This document shows, piece after piece, positions 45,618-55,163 of a stretch of 64,000 nt of DNA. Position numbers and translations under genes: made by a program. The stretch is taken from contig NZ_KB235914.1 of assembly GCF_000332175.1 (NCBI RefSeq), positions 2,166,868 to 2,230,867 on the forward strand. The letters run 5' to 3'. The stretch comes from Pseudanabaena sp. PCC 6802. GTDB taxonomy: Bacteria > Cyanobacteriota > Cyanobacteriia > Pseudanabaenales > Pseudanabaenaceae. Position 1 is the stretch's first letter. The number at the start of each line of letters is the position of its first letter. Below the pieces are notes generated by a model. The model was not told the DNA's origin and did not search any database. It saw only the letters and a program-made list of their open reading frames with translations.

Positions 45618-46877
45618 TCATACGGACATAACCAGGACTTCATCACCCGCTGGCACGTAGGTTTGATTGACTCGCAATACCGCTAGTCCGTTTGTACCGG
45701 CCAAACTGACTGGGTTCCCAGAGCTATAGTTGCTAGCAGGTGTAAATTGCCAATATCCATCTGACAAGCTAAGATTGCCCCATAGATAGGTTTCTCGTCT
45801 ACCCTGTGCATGTAGATCGCCTAGCGCGATCGCTTTGATAAATTTGGGATGCCAGTGTGATTTCTCCGCTCCACCGAGCTTTGCGATCGCCCCTCGCACA
45901 AACCGCCAAAAGCAAACCATTGCCGAGGCAGGATTGCCCGGTACGCCGAAGTATAGTTTCGATCTTTGCGATTTTCTATCTGGTGCCTCAGCTTGAGACC
46001 GAGCGGGGATCGTAGCAACAGTAAGTGGTTTGCCAGGTTTAATCGCACAAGCGCGGATACAAATATCTGCCCCAATCCGATCTAGCAAGCGATCGACATA
46101 GTCATAATCACCTACAGAAACGCCACCCGAGGAGATAACTACATCGGCAACGGCGATCGCCCGTGTTATAGCCGCCAATAATTCTTCCTGACGATCTGGT
46201 ACTATGCCGATTGGGTAAGCGATCGCACCTGCTTGTTTAACTAAGGCAGTGAGAGCGTATTGATTGGAATCAATAATTTGACCTGGGGTCAAGGAACGAT
46301 CTGCGTAAAGATCGACAAGCTCGCTACCTGTAGATAAAATTGCCACAACGGGCTGGCGGTAGACATCCACTATCTTACATTGCGCCGCTGCCAGCACGCC
46401 TAGCTCTGAAGCAGAGATTCTCGCGCCGGACGGTATGAGAGTAGAACCAGCACGGTAAAATTCGCCCCTACGCCTTACGTAGTCGCCTTGTTGCGGTTCG
46501 ATCTTGAGATTAAGCGAATTCCCATCTCTTTCAGCGTCCTCCTGCATCACAACCGTATCCGCTCCCTCCGGCAGCATCCCACCCGTAAAAATCCGAGCGC
46601 ACTGACCGCGTTCTAAGGGCTTAGGAACACCAGTTCCAGCCGGAATATCTGCATCAACAATACTCAGTTTTGTTGTCTGCGCTAAATCCTCATAGCGCAG
46701 GGCATAGCCATCCATTGCCGAATTGTCAAAGTGAGGGAAATCCATTGCGCTCGCCACATCGCGGGCAAGTACTCTACCTAAAGCATCGGTAAGTGCGATG
46801 CGATCGCGATCGCGATCTGGCTCAAAAGGTTGAACCAGGTTGAGAATGCATGTCTCTGCTTCTGTGACAGTAATCAT
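45618..46877 (-). CDS. moeA: molybdopterin molybdotransferase MoeA
   Basis: 419-aa enzyme that inserts molybdate into adenylated molybdopterin. The start ATG 46877 opens MITVTEAETCILNLVQPF; 17 extra upstream codons are repeat sequence. Domain signatures: DFPHFDNSAMDGYALR (about 53-68), RIFTGGMLPEGADTVVMQED (about 92-111), VISSGGVSVGDYDYV and GVPGNPASAMVCFWRFV, typical of domains I-IV. A palindromic element begins immediately outside the ATG, so any promoter must lie beyond it. Other moeB/moaA genes are not in the window. Confidence 0.96.
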   Translation of the reverse strand: MITVTEAETCILNLVQPFEPDRDRDRIALTDALGRVLARDVASAMDFPHFDNSAMDGYALRYEDLAQTTKLSIVDADIPAGTGVPKPLERGQCARIFTGGMLPEGADTVVMQEDAERDGNSLNLKIEPQQGDYVRRRGEFYRAGSTLIPSGARISASELGVLAAAQCKIVDVYRQPVVAILSTGSELVDLYADRSLTPGQIIDSNQYALTALVKQAGAIAYPIGIVPDRQEELLAAITRAIAVADVVISSGGVSVGDYDYVDRLLDRIGADICIRACAIKPGKPLTVATIPARSQAEAPDRKSQRSKLYFGVPGNPASAMVCFWRFVRGAIAKLGGAEKSHWHPKFIKAIALGDLHAQGRRETYLWGNLSLSDGYWQFTPASNYSSGNPVSLAGTNGLAVLRVNQTYVPAGDEVLVMSV

Positions 46878-46990
46878 ATAGCGGTTTTCAGATAAAAACG
46901 AGAAGGGGTTTGGGGGTTTTGCCCCCAAGTAAGGGGTGGAACCCCCTTCACACTGTCAATAAAACCTGTTCTCAGTTGAAAACCGCTGTA
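46876..46990. repeat. palindromic GC-core element, type B
   Basis: Arms ATATAGCGGTTTTCAG and CTCAGTTGAAAACCGCTGT enclose AAACGAGAAGGGG and a GC core with GGGGGTTTTGCCCCCAAG. The first bases overlap the moeA start codon. A second copy is at 49310-49392. Confidence 0.85.
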
Positions 46991-47069
46991 AATAGTAAAG
47001 ATCGTGTTATATTCCTAGCTTGATGAGAAAAGTTGCATTGACATAATTATAGAATATAGAGATTGTAAA

Positions 47070-47822
47070 ATGTTTTACGGCGTTCCCGATAGCAGAATAG
47101 AAGAATTTAAACAAGCCCTTGGGAATATAAAAGATATTTTTGGGCAAATGTTTGCATCGGATATGTTAATTGCACTGCACAGAAATCTTACCTTTTGGAC
47201 AGAGCCCGGATTTGAAAATAGCTTTCTCTCAACTGCGCGAGACAATCAAGAAAAGAGCCTGGCCTGGAGGCTCCATACGCTGACTTGGGCTGCCAGCCAT
47301 GCTTTGCACGTTGAAGGAGACTTTGTAGAATGCGGCGTATTCCAAGGGTTTTCATCTGCAGTAATCTGTAAATATTTGAACTTTGCCACCATACCCAAAC
47401 AATTTTATTTATACGATACCTTTTCCGGGCTGGCGGAGGAGACCTCCACTGAAAAAGAAAGAGAAAGTCGAAACCTTTACTATAAAAGTTTTGATAGCGA
47501 TCTTCTCTTCCAGCAAGTTCAAAGTACTTTCTCAGCCTATCCAAATGTTAAAGTTATTAGAGGGATAGTGCCTCACTCTTTTGAAAAGGCAGTACCGGAG
47601 AAAATTGCTTATCTGCATATCGACATGAACTCGACTAAGGCTGAGATTCTGGCATTAGAAGCGTTATTCGACAAAATTTCACCAGGTGGAATGCTGATCT
47701 TAGATGACTTTGGTTGGCTAGCACATCAGGATCAAGCCTTAGCAGAAATAAAATTTATGAACGATCGCGGTTACAAAATTCTCGAACTGCCTACAGGGCA
47801 GGGATTAGTGCTTAAACGCTAA
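47070..47822 (+). CDS. TylF/MycF-type O-methyltransferase family protein
   Basis: 250-aa SAM-dependent methyltransferase-like protein (macrocin O-methyltransferase family). The SAM motif is GDFVECGVFQGFSSAVICKY (about 87-106), with YLYDTFSGLAEE (about 114-125) and HIDMNSTKAEILALE (about 187), where the Asp is a metal ligand in MycF. The end of the protein holds ILDDFGWLAHQDQ. Family members methylate sugars, often in secondary metabolites or surface glycans; the substrate here is unknown. It is followed by an opposing SDR gene 26 bases away. Confidence 0.87.
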   Translation: MFYGVPDSRIEEFKQALGNIKDIFGQMFASDMLIALHRNLTFWTEPGFENSFLSTARDNQEKSLAWRLHTLTWAASHALHVEGDFVECGVFQGFSSAVICKYLNFATIPKQFYLYDTFSGLAEETSTEKERESRNLYYKSFDSDLLFQQVQSTFSAYPNVKVIRGIVPHSFEKAVPEKIAYLHIDMNSTKAEILALEALFDKISPGGMLILDDFGWLAHQDQALAEIKFMNDRGYKILELPTGQGLVLKR

Positions 47823-47848
47823 GTGTTGTCAGGACGAGTGGATCGCAA

Positions 47849-48796
47849 CTACATCTCTGCTAATAGATTGGCTATGCGTGGATACTTAGAGGTAAGTCCA
47901 AAGCTTTCGGGATTGACCACATCATAGGTAAAGTGACGCTGTTTAATGCAAAACATATCCCAGGCCGCAACCTTGATGTTGAATACTTTAAGCAGGATAT
48001 TAACTAAGCCTGGCGTGAGATCGATTTGCCAGCCAACTTTCTTGTTCAGGTAGTCGCAGGCTTCGCGCACCGCCTGGTTGACCGTGAGGCGCGGCGCGCC
48101 CAACACCAGCCGAGCGGGAAGGCGATCGCACAGCAAAGGCTGCTCGGTGGTCAGGAGATAAGTTATCACCTGAGCAATATCCGCCCCATGTACGAAGTGG
48201 AAGCTACCATCAGCCTTGAGGCATTTAATCAAGTTAATATAACCAGCGACCTGCTTTAGACCTGACGATAGGTGCGAATAGGGTTTAGTTTTGCCATCGC
48301 CGCCAAAGACTAGAGTTGGAAATACGGTAATCAGGCGATCGCTAATCGGAGATTTCTCTAGCTTTTGCAGGCAGGCATGTTTGGAGCGAATATAGTCCGT
48401 ACCAATGGTTTCTGCCTCTTTCAGGATTTGATTGCGATCGTCGAGAATGCTAGCAGTGGAAAAGTAGATCGCCCGCTCGCACACCTGCGGGTCGAGAGAT
48501 TCAAATAACTCAACGGTTCTATAGACATTAGTTTCAAACACTTCTACAGTGCCGCCCCAGGCGGCGGCGGCACTGATGGCATAATTCATGGTTGGCAGCA
48601 ATTCCTTAAAATAAGCCATATCCTGCATCCCCCCCTCAATTACCGTAACGCCGGGGCGAGTTTGGGTATCGACCTTAAGCTTTTGACGATTCCGCAGGAG
48701 TAAAAACAGCTCGTAGTCAGTATTGTGCAGCAAAGATTCAACTATGTAATGCCCTACACAGCCACTAGCACCAGTGATAAAAACTCGTTTAGCCAT
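47849..48796 (-). CDS. NAD-dependent epimerase/dehydratase-type SDR
   Basis: 315-aa extended SDR. The cofactor motif is ITGASGCVGHYIVESLL (about 7-23); YFSTASILDD is in the region around 120; the usual YxxxK catalytic pair is hard to see (DYIRSKHACLQ around 142, with Tyr and Lys five apart: Y-I-R-S-K). VFPTLVFGGDGKT and FHFVHGADIAQVI follow as in nucleotide-sugar epimerases. Substrate unknown. Convergent with the TylF gene, which may share a role in surface sugar modification, but that is inference. Confidence 0.87.
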   Translation of the reverse strand: MAKRVFITGASGCVGHYIVESLLHNTDYELFLLLRNRQKLKVDTQTRPGVTVIEGGMQDMAYFKELLPTMNYAISAAAAWGGTVEVFETNVYRTVELFESLDPQVCERAIYFSTASILDDRNQILKEAETIGTDYIRSKHACLQKLEKSPISDRLITVFPTLVFGGDGKTKPYSHLSSGLKQVAGYINLIKCLKADGSFHFVHGADIAQVITYLLTTEQPLLCDRLPARLVLGAPRLTVNQAVREACDYLNKKVGWQIDLTPGLVNILLKVFNIKVAAWDMFCIKQRHFTYDVVNPESFGLTSKYPRIANLLAEM

Positions 48797-48999
48797 TTGT
48801 TACATTTGCGGATTTGATGTTGCTTGTATATTTTGCCCCAACCTCATGTTTTTTAGTTAACAAAATATTTAGAATTGTGCTAAAAGCCTTTATCTGAGGT
48901 CATCTCAAGTTTTGCCATTATGACTCTACCTCCGGCATCTCCCCAGGGTAGGGGTGAGGATGGGTGAAATTATGAGGCGCAACCTTGAGATACTCGGCT

Positions 49000-49332
49000 T
49001 TACTTCAGCGTCAATTCTTTAATTTGAGGATCGTTGCAGAGTTGCTTGGCATCTTCCAATATGCGATCGCTCCAGAATTTTTCTTGTTTGAGATATTGCA
49101 AACTGGAGTAAAGTTTATCTAATTGGATTGCCTTTGCGACTAGCTGTAAGCTCTCACTGCGATCGCCTCCATCGATACCATGAGCGTACAAAGATACTGC
49201 TAGAGCTATATATGCTTCAGGTTCCTTGGCATTGAGGGAAATTGCCTTACGCCAGTCATGATTAGCAGCTTTCACATCTCCAGCCTCGTAGTAAAAGAAA
49301 CCTCGATTTATATAACGGTGAAGGGGTTCCAC
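49000..49332 (-). CDS. small TPR protein, 5' end inside a repeat
   Basis: 110 aa from a GTG at 49332 that lies within a type B palindromic element. Residues 7-75 form two TPR-like units (YINRGFFYYEAGDVKAANHDWRKAISLN and AYIALAVSLYAHGIDG). The first residues (MEPLHRYI) are translated from repeat DNA, so the original N-terminus was probably lost or replaced when the element arrived. The remaining frame is open. Possibly a degraded gene. Confidence 0.6.
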   Translation of the reverse strand: MEPLHRYINRGFFYYEAGDVKAANHDWRKAISLNAKEPEAYIALAVSLYAHGIDGGDRSESLQLVAKAIQLDKLYSSLQYLKQEKFWSDRILEDAKQLCNDPQIKELTLK

Positions 49333-49392
49333 CCCTTCTTGGGGGCAACGCCCCCAAACCCCCTTCTCGTTTTCATCTGAAAACCGCTATAT
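49310..49392. repeat. palindromic GC-core element, type B copy
   Basis: Arms TATAACGGTGAAGGGG and TGAAAACCGCTATAT with a core GGGGGCAACGCCCCC. It covers the start of the small TPR gene and is reversed relative to the moeA copy. Confidence 0.8.
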
Positions 49393-49655
49393 CCAATAGG
49401 AGGAATTATTTGGTGCTTCATGCCTGCGGGATTTTTTTGCCATTTTCAAAAAGCTCTCTCAGCGCGATGCGTTCGAGATTGTCGATTGGACTCTGACATA
49501 CCAGTAATCCTGCTTACTTTGGCATAAAATTCTAGTAGCGATACCAACTGGCAAAAACATGCGATCGCCATAAAGCCTGAATCCTGTATTGTAGTTCACA
49601 GACAAGGTTGTAAACTGACAACTAAAAGCTAACCAACTAAAAATAACTGAAGTCT
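49333..49655. other. intergenic region before cobH
   Basis: 323 bases with no gene; the first 60 belong to the type B element. The rest is AT-rich; a cobalamin riboswitch core was not recognised. The cobH promoter must lie here. Confidence 0.5.
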
Positions 49656-50276
49656 ATGGAATGGTACACCGCTGACGTGCAAAACCTGGCAATTATCGAT
49701 CGCGAGGTTGGAGAGCATACCCTTTCTCCCGCCGAATATGAAATTGCCCGTCAGGTCATCTGTGCCACTGCCGATTTTGACTTTATTAATCTGATTCAGT
49801 TTTCCCCCAAAGCCCTCAAAGCAGGAGCAGCAGCTTTAGCAGCACGGACAACCATAGTGGTTGACGTGCCGACCGTGCAAGCTGCGATCGCCACTAAGGT
49901 ACAGACCACATTTGCCAATCCTATCTACTGCGCCACCGAGGCTATTACTCGTCCTAAAAAAAATATATCTCAAGCAACGTGGGGCATCGAAACGCTAGCC
50001 CAGCGATATCCAGAAGCTATTTTTACAATCGGAGAGGCGCAATCGGCGCTTAATTCCCTGATTCATCTGGTCGAAATTGGAGAACTTAAACCAGCACTGG
50101 TAATTGCCGCATCGCCCAAATTTACCGACATCGATCTGACCAGGACTAAGTTGCAAAACTCTACTATCCCGCATATTTTTATTAACGGTCGTAAGGGCAA
50201 TGCCGTTGTTGCGGCTGCGATCTTAAAAGCCCTCATTGATATTTCCTGGCAAGCCTACAACGACCAGGGCGAATAG
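49656..50276 (+). CDS. cobH: precorrin-8X/cobalt-precorrin-8 methylmutase
   Basis: 206-aa enzyme that moves a methyl group to form hydrogenobyrinic acid (or its cobalt form CbiC) in corrin ring synthesis. Markers are ARQVICATADFDFINLIQFS (about 31-50), GAAALAARTTIVVDVPTVQAAI (about 57-78) and the FINGRKGNAVVAAAIL end (about 175-190). The aerobic or anaerobic path cannot be told from sequence, so the symbol could be cobH or cbiC. It stands on its own in the plus strand; the next gene is a CNNM transporter. Confidence 0.92.
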   Translation: MEWYTADVQNLAIIDREVGEHTLSPAEYEIARQVICATADFDFINLIQFSPKALKAGAAALAARTTIVVDVPTVQAAIATKVQTTFANPIYCATEAITRPKKNISQATWGIETLAQRYPEAIFTIGEAQSALNSLIHLVEIGELKPALVIAASPKFTDIDLTRTKLQNSTIPHIFINGRKGNAVVAAAILKALIDISWQAYNDQGE

Positions 50277-50399
50277 GCTCGGTGCTTAAGGCAGGCACAG
50301 GTGCGGGCACGGCGCAGGTACGAAGCACAGGGCAGAAGGCACTGCCCCTACGCCCGCAGGATTATAGGTACATCTTGGCGTGGGAATTACCCGAACACA

Positions 50400-51707
50400 A
50401 TGAATATTCTGAACCAACTGATCGTTATTGCTTTTCTCATCGGAATCAATGCCTTTTTTGCAGCGGCGGAGATCGCGCTTGTTTCCGTGAGCGACGTGCG
50501 GATCAAAACCTTAGCGGATCGCGGCAATAAGCAGGCCAAGCGGGTACTACAGGTAACTGAGGACAGTACCAAGTTCCTGGCTACAATTCAAGTAGGTTTG
50601 ACCCTGGCGAGCTTTTTTACCTCCGCCACAGCAGCATCGGAACTATCAGAACCATTGGAGTTAGCGATCGCTCCGGTGTTGGGTAAGTCAGCTAAACCTA
50701 TGGCCTTTATCGGGATTACGATCGCGATCGCCACGATCAGTCTGATTTTGGGGGAGCTAGTCCCCAAGAAATTAGCCCTGCGCCATGCCGAAGCAATTTC
50801 CCTGTTCGCGATTTCGCCCATTCACTGGCTGGGCAAAATTGCAGCGCCATTCGTCAAATTCCTGAGCGTAACTACTAACTTTATTCTGTTCCTCACGGGC
50901 AATCCCGCCAGCGAAGACGATCCTGCCATCAATGTCGAAGAAATTAAAGCAATGGTCGATGCCGCACGTATAGGTGGCACTGTAGGCGAGCAAGAACGGC
51001 GCATTATTTATGGAGCCGTCGAACTAAGCCACATCACAACCAGGGCGATTATGGTACCGCGCGTGCAAATTCAATATATCAAAGCCAGTACCACCCTGGA
51101 GGAAGCATATAAAATTGCTGCGGACAACGCCCATACACGCCTACCAGTATGCAATGAGGATCTCGATAACATTATCGGCATCCTGCATGTCAAAGACCTG
51201 ATCCGCCCCGTGTCAGAACTCATAGGCAGTCAACCCGCGATCGCAGAGCTAATTCGCCCCGTGCGCTACGTCTCAGAAAACTATCCCGCCACGGCACTGC
51301 TGCGGGAAATGCAAAAAAATCGGCTGCACATCGCGATCGTCCAGGATGAATTTGGCGGCACGGCGGGTCTGGTTACAATCGAGGACGTACTGGAGGAAAT
51401 TGTCGGTGAAATTCGAGATGAGTACGATGCCGAAGAGGAAAAAGAGTTCCGACGCATTAGCGATCGCGAAGGTATATTTAAAATCCGCGCCAGCATTGCC
51501 ACCGTAAACAACGAGTTAAACGCCCAGCTTCCCCGCGACGAAGCCGCTACCCTGGCTGGGTTATTTCTAGAAGAGTTGCAACGTTCGCCCATTGCAGGAG
51601 ATCGCTTGGAAATCGATCGGGCAGAATTGGTGGTTCTAGAAGACGGGCAGCGCGTGCGCGTCGCCATCACCCCCCAAAGAGCGCAACCGGGAGCAGAAAC
51701 CATATAA
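50400..51707 (+). CDS. CNNM/CorC-HlyC family transporter (TlyC-like hemolysin family)
   Basis: 435-aa membrane protein with a DUF21 (CNNM) domain (about 1-175, four helices with NAFFAAAEIALVSVSDVRIKTLAD and TIQVGLTLASFFTSATAA), two CBS domains (about 195-315, MVPRVQIQYI, TRLPVCNEDLDNIIGILHVKDL, HIAIVQDEFGGTAGLVTIEDVLEEIVGEI in parts) and a CorC_HlyC domain (about 335-425). Family members export or control Mg2+ or other cations. The frame opens at 50301, but the ATG at 50400 gives the DUF21 start. The preceding 60 bases are a GGGGCAG-type stem. Confidence 0.93.
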   Translation: MNILNQLIVIAFLIGINAFFAAAEIALVSVSDVRIKTLADRGNKQAKRVLQVTEDSTKFLATIQVGLTLASFFTSATAASELSEPLELAIAPVLGKSAKPMAFIGITIAIATISLILGELVPKKLALRHAEAISLFAISPIHWLGKIAAPFVKFLSVTTNFILFLTGNPASEDDPAINVEEIKAMVDAARIGGTVGEQERRIIYGAVELSHITTRAIMVPRVQIQYIKASTTLEEAYKIAADNAHTRLPVCNEDLDNIIGILHVKDLIRPVSELIGSQPAIAELIRPVRYVSENYPATALLREMQKNRLHIAIVQDEFGGTAGLVTIEDVLEEIVGEIRDEYDAEEEKEFRRISDREGIFKIRASIATVNNELNAQLPRDEAATLAGLFLEELQRSPIAGDRLEIDRAELVVLEDGQRVRVAITPQRAQPGAETI

Positions 51708-51814
51708 TATAGCCATAGACAGATCTGTTAGGGCAGGGGGTGTGGGGGCTGCGCCCCCACGCAGGGGTGGAACCCCTGCACCCCGTCCTAAGCCTGTTGG
51801 CTATAGCTATATAT
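51707..51814. repeat. palindromic GC-core element, type A copy
   Basis: ATATAGCCATAGACAG and CTGTTGGCTATAGCTATAT arms, TTAGGGCAGGGGG and CCCCGTCCTAAG inner pair, GGGGGCTGCGCCCCCAC core. Close to identical to the 43.9 kb copy. Confidence 0.85.
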
Positions 51815-51873
51815 AGCAATCCGCAATGATGATTTGTGTAAGTTAGCGATCGGCATTATTGGTAATCGTGCCT

Positions 51874-52185
51874 ATGACTGGGCAAGAGCTGCGCCAAATT
51901 ATCCAGGCTAAGTGGGGTTACTCCTACGACGTGCAACTGCGTCGAGTTGAAGGTCGGATCGTGGCACAAATTATGTGGCGATATCAGGAACAATTATCTT
52001 TCCCACTCAGCGAAGCCGACTATCTTCAGCATCTCGAACACGTAGCGGCATACTTGAATGACTGGGGAGTGGTCGGTCAAGTACGCGATTTTATTCAAAA
52101 CACCAAAGCGCGTCCGCGTTTGGGCAAAGTAGTGTCTATTCCGCTACAGTTGGGAGGGCGATCGCTAGAATGGCTGGTAGATTAA
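51874..52185 (+). CDS. DUF3067 family protein
   Basis: 103 aa from the ATG at 51874 (opens MTGQELRQIIQAKWGYSYDVQLRR). The family is restricted to cyanobacteria and plastid-bearing organisms, with no assigned role. The core includes MWRYQEQLSFPLSEADYLQHLEHVAAYLNDWG and a basic PRLGKVVSIPLQLGGRSLEWL end. Soluble. It is followed by the multi-GAF gene about 110 bases on. Confidence 0.88.
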   Translation: MTGQELRQIIQAKWGYSYDVQLRRVEGRIVAQIMWRYQEQLSFPLSEADYLQHLEHVAAYLNDWGVVGQVRDFIQNTKARPRLGKVVSIPLQLGGRSLEWLVD

Positions 52186-52298
52186 ACTCGGAAAGCGCTA
52201 GCCAAAAGGATATGTATGTATTATGGTACCTATGTCAAGATTGCGTTTGTCCGTTTAATGCAGGAGCGTTGCGAGCAGGTTTGTAGGGCATAAAGATT

Positions 52299-55064
52299 AT
52301 GAGTCAAGCGGGAAATCAGTGGGAGCGACAATTTGTTAGCCTCGGAAAAATCTCGCAGCTTCTGCGCGAAGAAGATAACGTCGATAACCTGGTGAAGGCT
52401 ACGCTCGATCACCTGCGCGATACGTTTGACTATAAGCTGCTCTGGATCGGTCTTTACGATCGCGAGCACAATCGTCTGATTGGCAAAGGTGGCACGACAC
52501 CGTCTGGCGAAATCAAATTTTTAAAAGAAAAAATCCCACTCAACCCCGGCGATCTGCTCGACCAGGTAATCCTGCATCGCAAACCCATACCCATTACCGA
52601 TCTCCGTCAAGAAAAACGCAGTAATGAATGGCAAAAGGTAGCGCAAAAATACGATATTCAGGGTTCCCTGCTATTCCCGATCTATCACAAACAGACTTCA
52701 TACGGCGTTGCTATCCTCGGATCGCATCAGTGGAATATCTCTCCGCGCCCTGAGGAAAAAGCTTATCTAGCTCTGTTACTGGGCAGTTTGGGTGCGGCGT
52801 TAAATCGGCTTGAGACTCAAAAGCATCAACAAAATGTCAAGTTCCCCCACGAGCCACTTTTAGTGCTTTTAGATCGGCTGCGTTCCATGTCCACCCTGGC
52901 GGAACGCTTAGAAGAAATCGTCAAGCAAACCCATAACTTTGTCATGCCAATGCGCACCAGTATCTACTGGTTCGAGCGCGAGCATCGTTACTTCTGGCGG
53001 CGTACTGTCAACCGCCAAAAAGGCGTGCCGGCTGGGCGAACTGACGACACTGCCGGTATTACAGTGCAAAATGCACCGACTTTTTATCAAGCGCTTTCTA
53101 AGGATCAGCTTATATCGGTAGTGGATGCCAAGGCGATCGTCCAGGGCAACGTTACCAATCGCTTAATGGAGCAGTTTGGAGCCGCTTCGCTAGTTGCCGC
53201 TCCCATTATTTTTCAATCAGAACTTATGGGGTTTCTCTCGGTTGAAGGGAATCAGCCCCGCCTATGGACTGAAGAGGAGCGCAATTTTGTTAGGGGTGCG
53301 GCGCAATTAGTGGCGCTGACAGCACCTTTAGAGGCAATGGAAGATACGGCGCAGCGTATCGCCGCCGATCAATTGCTGATGGCGGGCATCGCTAAAGCTA
53401 TCTATTCCGATACTGACTGGCAAACATCTTTACAAATGGCTGCCGAACAGCTTTGCCATCGGCTTGGTGTCGAAAGATTTTGGATCGCCCGCTATAACAA
53501 CGATACTGAAGATTTCGACGTTTACTATCAATATCATCCGGTCAATCGCCGTCCTATTCCTGGTTGTATAGGGCAACTCTCAGATGTGGACTGGCAAATG
53601 GTTGAACATGCTTCTCAAACCGTAACGGTGGAAAATGTGGAGAGCGATCTGAAATTTTTGTCGTGGCGGCCTCTGTTAATGGATATGGAGGTGCGATCGC
53701 TAATGCTTAGCAGTACTGCCATTGGCAAACCATTGGAAAGTATTCTGGCGATCGCCCACGAATCGCCCCGTACCTGGTCGCGTCCCGAACGCGAGATGCT
53801 ACAAGCGGTAGCTCAGCAGGTGGGATTGATCGTGCATCAAGGCGAACTGCAAAGACAAGCGGACGAACGCAATAAATTGCAGCAAGCGGTTCAGGCTGGC
53901 CTGGTTAAGTTGCAGCAGGCTGAAACATTAGAGAATTTGCATTCCTTAGCGGCACAGATGATGGTGCAGGTGATGGGGGCACCGCTAGCAGTGCTGGTTA
54001 CCTGGCTGCCAGGTCAATCGGGCGGGCAAATTGCCGCTAGCTCTAGCAATCATGAAGATTTCCGCATCACTTCTCAGAACGAGACTGTGGTAATTGCAGA
54101 CGACGCTTTAGTGCAATGGTGCCTGCAAGACAGCGATGTTCTCTCTGTCAGCGTACACGATCTCATGGAACCTACGCTGCAATGGCTAAACGCGCCTGGG
54201 ATCGGTCAGATTCTGGCGATCGCCCTGAATACTACACCGGATGAATATCCCACTGGGATGTTATTAGTTGCAGATAAGCAGGATCGCCGTTGGTTCGATC
54301 GGCATTTGCAGGCTTTCAGGATGCTGACAAGCCAACTGGCGTGGATGCGCCGTCATCTAATTGCGATCGAGAGCCTCCAGCAACATCGTCAGGCGCTAAT
54401 GCATTTAAATTGGTACAAACAGCGCCGTATTGAAGATATTTATCGTTCTGTGAGTACTGGAGTGCAGCGCTTAATCGAAATTGAATCGCAGGGCGCGGAT
54501 AAAGGGCTTGGAAGCATGCGGCTGCAAAGCTTGCTGAAGCAGGTGCAATCATCTTTATCGCCACTACCCCAAATGATTGAGGACGATCGGTGGCAACTGT
54601 CTGCAAATCAGGAATCCGCTGCTCTAGCAGGATTGTTGAAGCGATCGCTAGAACGAGTGGATGCCTTAGTAAAACAGCGCCAAATTTGGACGCAGGTTCA
54701 CAATCAAACTAATGTGACGATCGGCGGGGATATTGGCAAAATCGAGATGGTTCTGTACGAGCTACTGTTATTTGCCTGCGAACGCTCCGAACAGGGCGGC
54801 AGGGTCGATCTCTGGTGTCGCCAAATTGACGATCGCCTGATCGAACTCTCAATTACAGACTATGGCGATGTTGATGAAGACTTACTCGCGGCATTGCAAG
54901 AAGGTAGAGTTAGCGATTTACTGGCACCTTCGATCTTAGATGAACCACCAGGGTTGCATTTGGTTATTTGCCAGAATTTAATGCTAGAGTCAGGTGGCGA
55001 GCTATCGCTATTTAGATTGGAAGACGATCGCACGCTCAGTCGGCTGATTCTACCCATTGTTTAG
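52299..55064 (+). CDS. multi-GAF sensor protein with degenerate histidine-kinase-like C-terminus
   Basis: 921-aa soluble protein. Four GAF-like domains in tandem can be placed at about 25-165, 190-345, 365-510 and 530-680 (for example VEGNQPRLWTEEERNFVRGAAQLVALTA). The region from about 690 to 921 resembles a histidine kinase ATPase (IEMVLYELLLFACERSEQGGRVDLWC; LSITDYGDVDEDL; LHLVICQNLMLESGGEL), but lacks a clear phosphate-accepting His and the DxGxG box has become DYGDVD. The GAF domains may bind small molecules or bilins; no Cys for bilin linkage was verified. Likely an input protein that signals through contacts. Confidence 0.85.
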   Translation: MSQAGNQWERQFVSLGKISQLLREEDNVDNLVKATLDHLRDTFDYKLLWIGLYDREHNRLIGKGGTTPSGEIKFLKEKIPLNPGDLLDQVILHRKPIPITDLRQEKRSNEWQKVAQKYDIQGSLLFPIYHKQTSYGVAILGSHQWNISPRPEEKAYLALLLGSLGAALNRLETQKHQQNVKFPHEPLLVLLDRLRSMSTLAERLEEIVKQTHNFVMPMRTSIYWFEREHRYFWRRTVNRQKGVPAGRTDDTAGITVQNAPTFYQALSKDQLISVVDAKAIVQGNVTNRLMEQFGAASLVAAPIIFQSELMGFLSVEGNQPRLWTEEERNFVRGAAQLVALTAPLEAMEDTAQRIAADQLLMAGIAKAIYSDTDWQTSLQMAAEQLCHRLGVERFWIARYNNDTEDFDVYYQYHPVNRRPIPGCIGQLSDVDWQMVEHASQTVTVENVESDLKFLSWRPLLMDMEVRSLMLSSTAIGKPLESILAIAHESPRTWSRPEREMLQAVAQQVGLIVHQGELQRQADERNKLQQAVQAGLVKLQQAETLENLHSLAAQMMVQVMGAPLAVLVTWLPGQSGGQIAASSSNHEDFRITSQNETVVIADDALVQWCLQDSDVLSVSVHDLMEPTLQWLNAPGIGQILAIALNTTPDEYPTGMLLVADKQDRRWFDRHLQAFRMLTSQLAWMRRHLIAIESLQQHRQALMHLNWYKQRRIEDIYRSVSTGVQRLIEIESQGADKGLGSMRLQSLLKQVQSSLSPLPQMIEDDRWQLSANQESAALAGLLKRSLERVDALVKQRQIWTQVHNQTNVTIGGDIGKIEMVLYELLLFACERSEQGGRVDLWCRQIDDRLIELSITDYGDVDEDLLAALQEGRVSDLLAPSILDEPPGLHLVICQNLMLESGGELSLFRLEDDRTLSRLILPIV

Positions 55065-55163
55065 ATAGAATTTAGATAGAATTGGGTGACCTCTCCCTCA
55101 ATCCTTCTCCTCGAAGAAGATGGAAGTTAGGAGGGAGAGGTGAATTGCACCCATCTTACTTAA

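Noticed and set aside
49393..49655. cobalamin riboswitch upstream of cobH
   Set aside because: The B12-box type sequence and the expected kissing-loop arrangement were not found by eye.
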